A stretch of DNA of 18,452 nt from an uncultured bacterium. Lineage in GTDB: Bacteria > Cyanobacteriota > Vampirovibrionia > Gastranaerophilales > Gastranaerophilaceae. Positions 14,712 to 18,452 of this stretch are shown here, piece after piece. The position numbers and the translations under genes were made by a program. Numbering within the stretch: the stretch's first letter is position 1; each line of letters starts with the position of its first letter. A model generated the notes under the pieces. That model saw only the letters and a list, made by a program, of their open reading frames with translations. It was not told the DNA's origin and did not search any database. The stretch spans positions 1 through 18,452 of the forward strand of contig USFB01000037.1 in the NCBI GenBank assembly GCA_900553895.1, written 5' to 3'.

Positions 14712-15501
14712 TGCAGGGATTGAACCTAATGAAGCAAAAAAAGAAATAAAAATGCTTCTTGAACATTTTTGTCACTATACAGAACTTGATAGATGTAAAG
14801 GGGTCGAACTAAGTGAAAAACAGCTCGAGAGTTTGAAAGAAAAGGCTGAAAAGCGTGCAAATACAAAACTGCCAATTCAGTACATTATCGGAGAAGCTTA
14901 TTTTATGGGCGAATTTTTCAAGGTAACACCTGATGTTTTAATTCCTCGTGATGAAACGGAAATCCTTGTAAGAAAAGCAATGGAGTTTATTCTTCAAGAG
15001 GATTTGAAAGAGGTTTTGGACATAGGAACTGGCTCGGGCTGTATTGCTTGCACTATTGCACATAAGACTGACGCAACAGTTTTAGGTGTTGATATTTCAT
15101 CTGACGCATTGAGAGTCGCTTTAGATAATGTCACAAGACTTGGAATAAATAACCGCGCAGTTTTTAGAAAATCTGATTTGTTTTCTAAAGTCAGAGAAGA
15201 AGAAAAATTTGATATGATAATTTCAAATCCGCCTTATATTCCACTCGGCACAATTCTTTCAGACGAAGTGAATTACGAACCGCGAATCGCTCTTTTTGCG
15301 GATGAAAACGGACTAAGATTTTACAGAGAAATCGTAGAACAAGCTCCCGAGTTTTTGAAGCCGAACGGCAAATTGTTATTTGAACTTGGAATCGGCGAAT
15401 CAAATGCTGTAAAAAGTTTTATGGAAAAAGATTTTAAGGATATTATTGTTGAAAAAGATTTAGCGGGAATAGATAGGATAATCTATGGAACTTTAAAATA
15501 A
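14677..15501 (+). CDS. prmC: Peptide chain release factor N5-glutamine methyltransferase
   Basis: It methylates the glutamine of the GGQ motif in release factors RF1 and RF2, which raises termination efficiency. The 274 residues are full length. An N-terminal helical domain (1-75) binds the release factor. The SAM-dependent domain carries VLIPRDETEILV (87-98), LDIGTGSGCIA (114-124), VDIS (138-141) and the signature NPPY (184-187), followed by EPRIALFADENGL. The start at 14677 (MNIQTITKMLIDAGIE) gives the usual family N-terminus; an alternative ATG at 14701 would remove eight residues. The chosen start overlaps the upstream gene by 35 bases, with only a weak AGAGAG before it. Release-factor gene prfA, a common neighbour, is not in the window. 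Confidence 0.95.
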   Translation: MNIQTITKMLIDAGIEPNEAKKEIKMLLEHFCHYTELDRCKGVELSEKQLESLKEKAEKRANTKLPIQYIIGEAYFMGEFFKVTPDVLIPRDETEILVRKAMEFILQEDLKEVLDIGTGSGCIACTIAHKTDATVLGVDISSDALRVALDNVTRLGINNRAVFRKSDLFSKVREEEKFDMIISNPPYIPLGTILSDEVNYEPRIALFADENGLRFYREIVEQAPEFLKPNGKLLFELGIGESNAVKSFMEKDFKDIIVEKDLAGIDRIIYGTLK

Positions 15502-15502
15502 T

Positions 15503-15529
15503 GTTGTTGGGCAGGTATGCCCAACCGAC
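15503..15529. repeat. 27-base palindromic repeat, copy 2
   Basis: GTTGGGCA (15506-15513) pairs with TGCCCAAC (15518-15525) across a GGTA loop. It matches copy 1 at 1872-1898 in stem and flanks and begins one base after the prmC stop codon. Confidence 0.8.
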
Positions 15530-15544
15530 TTTTGATAGCTTTTG

Positions 15545-15708
15545 AGTTAATAATACCCTCTCCCGTCCTCCAGACACCCTCCCCTTGAAAAATGGATAAG
15601 AGGGGAGGGAACAGGATGCGTTCAACTAACGCAATAATAATTTATATTAATCGAGCGACTTTAGTTCCCTCCCTTGGGGGAGGGGTTGGGGAGAAGGTAT
15701 TATTAACT
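15545..15708 (+). repeat. 164-bp element with terminal inverted repeats (MITE-like)
   Basis: The ends are a perfect 13-bp inverted repeat, AGTTAATAATACC (15545-15557) and GGTATTATTAACT (15696-15708). The similarity continues inward as CTCTCCC on one side and GGGGAGAA on the other. Inside are two hairpins (15577-15585/15601-15609 and 15667-15673/15678-15684) and a central palindrome GCGTT..AACGC (15618-15632). No transposase or other protein is encoded. A diverged copy lies at 148-300 and a partial one at 388-453. It may be a non-autonomous transposable element or a large REP-like structure. No obvious target-site duplication is seen. Confidence 0.75.
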
Positions 15709-15750
15709 TAAACTCTAAAAAACTTTCCTGTCTTTACTGCATTTCAACCA

Positions 15751-15756
15751 TATAAT
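15751..15756 (+). promoter_or_regulatory. Candidate -10 box for the 514-residue gene
   Basis: A perfect TATAAT sits about 100 bases before the ATG at 15857. The -35 region at the expected distance is poor, so the call is tentative. The AT-rich leader ends with AAAGGAG (15841-15847). Confidence 0.35.
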
Positions 15757-15856
15757 GTAAATTTTTGTAACAATTCGAAAGAAAATCCTAAAGTTTTCAA
15801 AAAAAATGCCGATATACATGTCACAGGAAACAAAAGGAAAAAAGGAGAACTCAATT

Positions 15857-17401
15857 ATGGGTATGTCAGCATCACAAGCAAGGTTAATCGCTTTAACAGC
15901 AAGAATGAACGACATTGAATATCAAGGTCAACAAATTAACCAACAAAGAACAACTTTATCAAACCAAGTAAACGCATTATATAACCAGTTGCTTGAAATG
16001 AGCGTACCAACACCTCCTTCAACTTCTGATTATACAAAGGTTCAATATTCAGGAAAATTAAACGCATCAAGTTTTACCATTGGAAATGTTGTTCCAACTG
16101 GAAAAAATACTTCAAGAATAGATACTTATACAGTACAGTTTCAAACTAAACAATCTGGTAATTCAATAGAAAAGAGTATGTATACTGCAACTTTAACATC
16201 TACTCCAAAAACAACTGGTGTTGCAGATGCAAGCTCTAAAGTAGAAAATTATATCAAAACAGTTAGTACACACAAACCTGAAGGTAAAGCTCTTGAGTCT
16301 ACTTCTGGTTTAAAAAGTAGCGATGAAGTACTTATCAAGGTTTCTGATTATTCAAAGCTTGATTTTATTAATCAAACAATTTACGATGCAAATGGAAAAC
16401 AATTATCTTCAGCACCAACCGAAGGTGATGTTTATGTATCTTGCAAGAAATCTGATTTAAGCAAGGATAATTACAAATCACTAATAACAACAAAAGATGA
16501 TAAATATACTAATGTATATAAAGCTGGCTCTGAAAAACAATTTAAGGATACTGCTGATGATGAAGATATTTCAAGCTTAGGTTTGTATACTTCAGAAGAT
16601 GGAAAAACTCTTAAGGCAATTACAACTTTTAGTGAATTAAAGAAAGCAATGGGGAGTGATCCTTCTGCAAGTACTAGCAATATTTATACATTAGATTATA
16701 AATCAGAAAATCAACAATTTGAGAACCCTCTTTATAATGGTAGCTCTACTGGAAAATCAGTTGGTACATATACAGTATATAAATTATCTGAAGCTGCGGA
16801 TAAAATTGATTCTGCAACATATAAAGCTTATATTGAGTCTTTATGTAATGCTTTTCCTGAGTTGCTAGAAGATGGTCACCAGAAGGATGATATTGCAAAT
16901 CAGTTTTTAGTATATTTTGAACCAAAAAATGGATTAAACATTCCTCACTTTATCAAAAATACAGATACTGTTGGAGTAACAAGTGGTAGTGACAAACAAG
17001 TATCTATGTACGATTTTTCTGAAGATGGTACTTACACTCAAACTGATAACAAAAAAGGTTGTCAATTAGAATTTGATTCTTCAACTGGTAGAATAACACA
17101 AATTGGTATTCCTGATGATGATGGAAAAATCAGCTGGGTAAAAGTAACTGCTGAAACTGTAACAGACCAAGATGCGTACGATGAAGCATTTAATGATTAT
17201 GAATACGAAAAGAATGTTTACGATAAAAAGCAACAAGAAATCAACGCAAAAACTTCTATCGTACAACAACAAGATAAGAACTTGGAATTGAAACTTACAA
17301 GACTTGATAACGAAAGAAATGCGGTTAATACAGAAATTGAAGCTGTTAAGAAAGTTGTAAGCGACAACATCGAAAAATCTTATAAAACATTCTCAGGTTA
17401 A
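15857..17401 (+). CDS. 514-residue protein of unknown function with coiled-coil ends
   Basis: The start MGMSASQARL is chosen because AAAGGAG lies nine bases upstream; a longer frame from 15806 has no ribosome site. Three regions can be seen. Residues 1-50 (SQARLIALTARMNDIEYQGQQINQQ) form a coiled helix. The middle (about 55-440) is Ser/Thr/Asp/Tyr-rich and probably beta-rich. The last ~60 residues (LELKLTRLDNERNAVNTEIEAVKK) are again coiled coil. This layout recalls flagellar rod/hook-type axial proteins, whose helical ends pair and whose middle is exposed, but no flagellar gene is nearby and the likeness is weak. There is no signal peptide. The family is, from memory, common in Gastranaerophilales. 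Asn codons differ sharply between ends and middle. A terminator lies downstream. Confidence 0.8.
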   Translation: MGMSASQARLIALTARMNDIEYQGQQINQQRTTLSNQVNALYNQLLEMSVPTPPSTSDYTKVQYSGKLNASSFTIGNVVPTGKNTSRIDTYTVQFQTKQSGNSIEKSMYTATLTSTPKTTGVADASSKVENYIKTVSTHKPEGKALESTSGLKSSDEVLIKVSDYSKLDFINQTIYDANGKQLSSAPTEGDVYVSCKKSDLSKDNYKSLITTKDDKYTNVYKAGSEKQFKDTADDEDISSLGLYTSEDGKTLKAITTFSELKKAMGSDPSASTSNIYTLDYKSENQQFENPLYNGSSTGKSVGTYTVYKLSEAADKIDSATYKAYIESLCNAFPELLEDGHQKDDIANQFLVYFEPKNGLNIPHFIKNTDTVGVTSGSDKQVSMYDFSEDGTYTQTDNKKGCQLEFDSSTGRITQIGIPDDDGKISWVKVTAETVTDQDAYDEAFNDYEYEKNVYDKKQQEINAKTSIVQQQDKNLELKLTRLDNERNAVNTEIEAVKKVVSDNIEKSYKTFSG

Positions 17402-17410
17402 TAATTGAAT

Positions 17411-17456
17411 ATGGATTGCCACGGCGCATAAATAGAAAATCGCGCCTCGCAATGAC
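17411..17456. repeat. REP-like palindrome with GCAAT ends
   Basis: ATTGC (17415-17419) and GGCGC (17423-17427) pair with GCGCC (17442-17446) and GCAAT (17449-17453), with small internal mismatches and a 14-base AT-rich loop. The ends, ATTGCC and CGCAATGAC, resemble a class of dispersed palindromes known from several unrelated bacterial genomes. Only one copy lies in the window. Confidence 0.55.
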
Positions 17457-17518
17457 AACCAGCTTGTAATCAACAAAATATCACTCCCGTTAAGGGATTA
17501 TACATAGTCGAAAAAGAA

Positions 17519-17543
17519 CGATAGCCCCGACGAGGGGCTATCG
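17519..17543 (+). terminator. Hairpin terminator after the 514-residue gene
   Basis: Perfect 10-bp arms, CGATAGCCCC (17519-17528) and GGGGCTATCG (17534-17543), enclose a five-base loop. A moderately T-rich tail (CCTTATTATAATTTC) follows. It separates this gene from rph. Confidence 0.75.
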
Positions 17544-17577
17544 CCTTATTATAATTTCATCATATTAATTTTTATAA

Positions 17578-17606
17578 TTGTTTTTTTACTCTGTCAATGT
17601 TATTTT
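17578..17606 (+). promoter_or_regulatory. Candidate promoter of rph
   Basis: TTGTTT (17578-17583), a 17-base spacer and TATTTT (17601-17606). TATAGA a few bases later is an alternative -10 box. The ATG is at 17639. Confidence 0.4.
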
Positions 17607-17638
17607 ATAGAAAATGCTTTATCCATAGGAGAATTATT

Positions 17639-18334
17639 ATGAGAATTGACGGAAGAAAAAATAACGAACTTAGAGGAATCAAATTTACACATAGTTTTAC
17701 AAAACATGCATTAGGCTCTGTTTTAACTGAATTTGGTGATACAAGAGTAATCGTAACTGCATCTGTTGATTTAAAGAAACCAAAATGGATGGATGAAAAC
17801 GATAACCGCGGATGGGTAACTGCAGAGTATTCTCTACTTCCTGCTTCCACAAACACTCGTTGCAAACGTGAAAGAGAAAAAATTTCAGGTCGTACACAAG
17901 AAATTCAACGTCTTATCGGCAGAAGTCTTCGTGCTTGCGTTGATTTAGAAAAAATGCCGGGCATGACAATTACAATCGATGCAGATGTAATTCAAGCGGA
18001 CGGCGGAACAAGAACTGCAAGCATTTGCGGTGGATTTTTAGCACTAAAAGATGCTGTTGATAAACTTTTAGCGTCAGGAGATTTGAAAGAAAATCCAATC
18101 ATTGAACCAATCGCTGCAATCTCTATCGGAATTGTAGATGGCGAAATTAAGTTGGACTTATGCTACGAAGAGGATTCTCATGCACAGGTTGATTCCAACG
18201 TTATTTTGACAAAAAGTGGCAAGATTGTTGATTTTCAAACAACTTCAGAAGGCGAACCGTACGAATTTGAAAGAATGATTGAATTGTTTAATACGGCAAA
18301 AGATGGAATAAACAGAATTATTGAAATGTACTAA
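17639..18334 (+). CDS. rph: Ribonuclease PH
   Basis: A phosphate-dependent 3'-to-5' exoribonuclease that trims the 3' ends of tRNA precursors; it works as a ring-shaped hexamer in the cytoplasm. The start MRIDGRKNNELR is chosen because AGGAG lies seven bases upstream; a longer frame from 17597 lacks a ribosome site and extends beyond the family's N-terminus. The 231 residues are near the usual ~240. Visible motifs are RxDGR (2-6), GWVTAEYSLLP (58-68), GRTQEIQRLIGRSLRA (84-99) and the phosphate/RNA site DADVIQADGGTRTA (114-127). SHAQVD.NVI appears in the C-terminal third. It has its own promoter and follows a terminator. rdgB, often its neighbour, is not downstream on this strand. Confidence 0.95.
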   Translation: MRIDGRKNNELRGIKFTHSFTKHALGSVLTEFGDTRVIVTASVDLKKPKWMDENDNRGWVTAEYSLLPASTNTRCKREREKISGRTQEIQRLIGRSLRACVDLEKMPGMTITIDADVIQADGGTRTASICGGFLALKDAVDKLLASGDLKENPIIEPIAAISIGIVDGEIKLDLCYEEDSHAQVDSNVILTKSGKIVDFQTTSEGEPYEFERMIELFNTAKDGINRIIEMY

Positions 18335-18353
18335 AAAGTAGCATAAACTTTTT
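18333..18353. terminator. Weak AT-rich hairpin after rph, possibly bidirectional
   Basis: AAAAAGT (18333-18339) pairs with ACTTTTT (18347-18353) around a seven-base loop, with an extra T after it. It starts at the rph stop codon. The stem has only one G-C pair region and is weak. The arms would give a T-tail in either direction, which suits a convergent gene on the other strand. Confidence 0.4.
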
Positions 18354-18397
18354 TAATAATAAGCACCTACCATATTTTAAATTCTATCTTTTTCATA

Positions 18398-18452
18398 CTA
18401 CTTTTTTATGTTGTCAAGAAAGAGCTGTATTGTTGTTGCATTTGAGCGATGA
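18398..18452 (-). CDS. Possible C-terminal end of a gene entering from the right edge
   Basis: On the minus strand an open frame enters from the right edge and ends at TAG (18400-18398), reading HRSNATTIQLFLDNIKK. It resembles an amphipathic C-terminal helix. The spacing H-R-x-x-A is reminiscent of the end of RdgB/HAM1 (dITP/XTP pyrophosphatase), often an rph neighbour, but seventeen residues are too few to identify a family. An open frame of this length is also expected by chance. Confidence 0.3.
   Translation of the reverse strand, partial: HRSNATTIQLFLDNIKK

Larger units (their letters stand above)
15502..15856. other. Gene-free repeat and leader region after prmC
   Basis: It holds the 27-base palindrome (15503-15529), the 164-bp inverted-repeat element (15545-15708), and the AT-rich promoter/leader region of the next gene. 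No coding frame here is convincing. No clear T-tailed terminator follows prmC, so the palindromes may end that transcript. Confidence 0.7.

Noticed and set aside
15806..15856. N-terminal extension of the 514-residue protein
   Set aside because: No ribosome site precedes the ATG at 15806, whereas AAAGGAG is well placed before 15857 and the family-like sequence starts there.
17597..17638. N-terminal extension of RNase PH
   Set aside because: AGGAG is placed for the ATG at 17639, and RNase PH proteins normally begin at the R-x-D-G-R motif.

Overview
The window reads as a low-GC, diderm (outer-membrane-bearing) bacterium. The best guess is the gut non-photosynthetic cyanobacterial lineage Gastranaerophilales/Vampirovibrionia ('Melainabacteria'). 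That rests on remembered family resemblance: an 'MGMSASQARL' protein, a short N-terminal leader ending in AFKG on a glycine-zipper protein, and an RND pump with an outer-membrane channel. It is an inference, not a search result. Most of the window is housekeeping and envelope genes. The accessory signals are dispersed palindromic repeats and a few unrecognised proteins.

Left part (1-3682): the 5' end of a probable rpsU (bS21) runs off the left edge on the minus strand. A gene-free 32-558 stretch follows, packed with GC-rich hairpin repeats. Next is a minus-strand pair, a periplasmic thioredoxin-like protein then rfbA (glucose-1-phosphate thymidylyltransferase). Diverging from it is a plus-strand pair, a DnaJ-type co-chaperone with a half-size zinc domain then queE. 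Both divergent promoters place the -10 box six bases before the ATG, and neither ATG has a Shine-Dalgarno, so both transcripts may be leaderless.

Middle (3753-7920): a TPR/glycosyltransferase gene, whose promoter is straddled by an inverted repeat, converges with only one base of spacing on a minus-strand membrane-anchored AAA+ ATPase. Upstream of the ATPase lie a small glycine-zipper protein, a strong terminator and a ROK-family glucokinase.

7998-13685: a three-gene minus-strand efflux operon (outer-membrane channel, RND pump, periplasmic adaptor) with overlapping reading frames.

Right part (13825-18452): a plus-strand operon has an unannotated 56-residue protein, a 168-residue unknown protein and prmC. 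A repeat island follows, holding a clear 164-bp element with perfect 13-bp terminal inverted repeats. Next comes a 514-residue unknown protein whose coiled-coil ends and middle differ in codon use, then a REP-like palindrome, a terminator and rph (RNase PH). A possible gene tail enters from the right edge on the minus strand.

I see no tRNA, rRNA, CRISPR array, insertion-sequence transposase, phage genes or recognised defence system.
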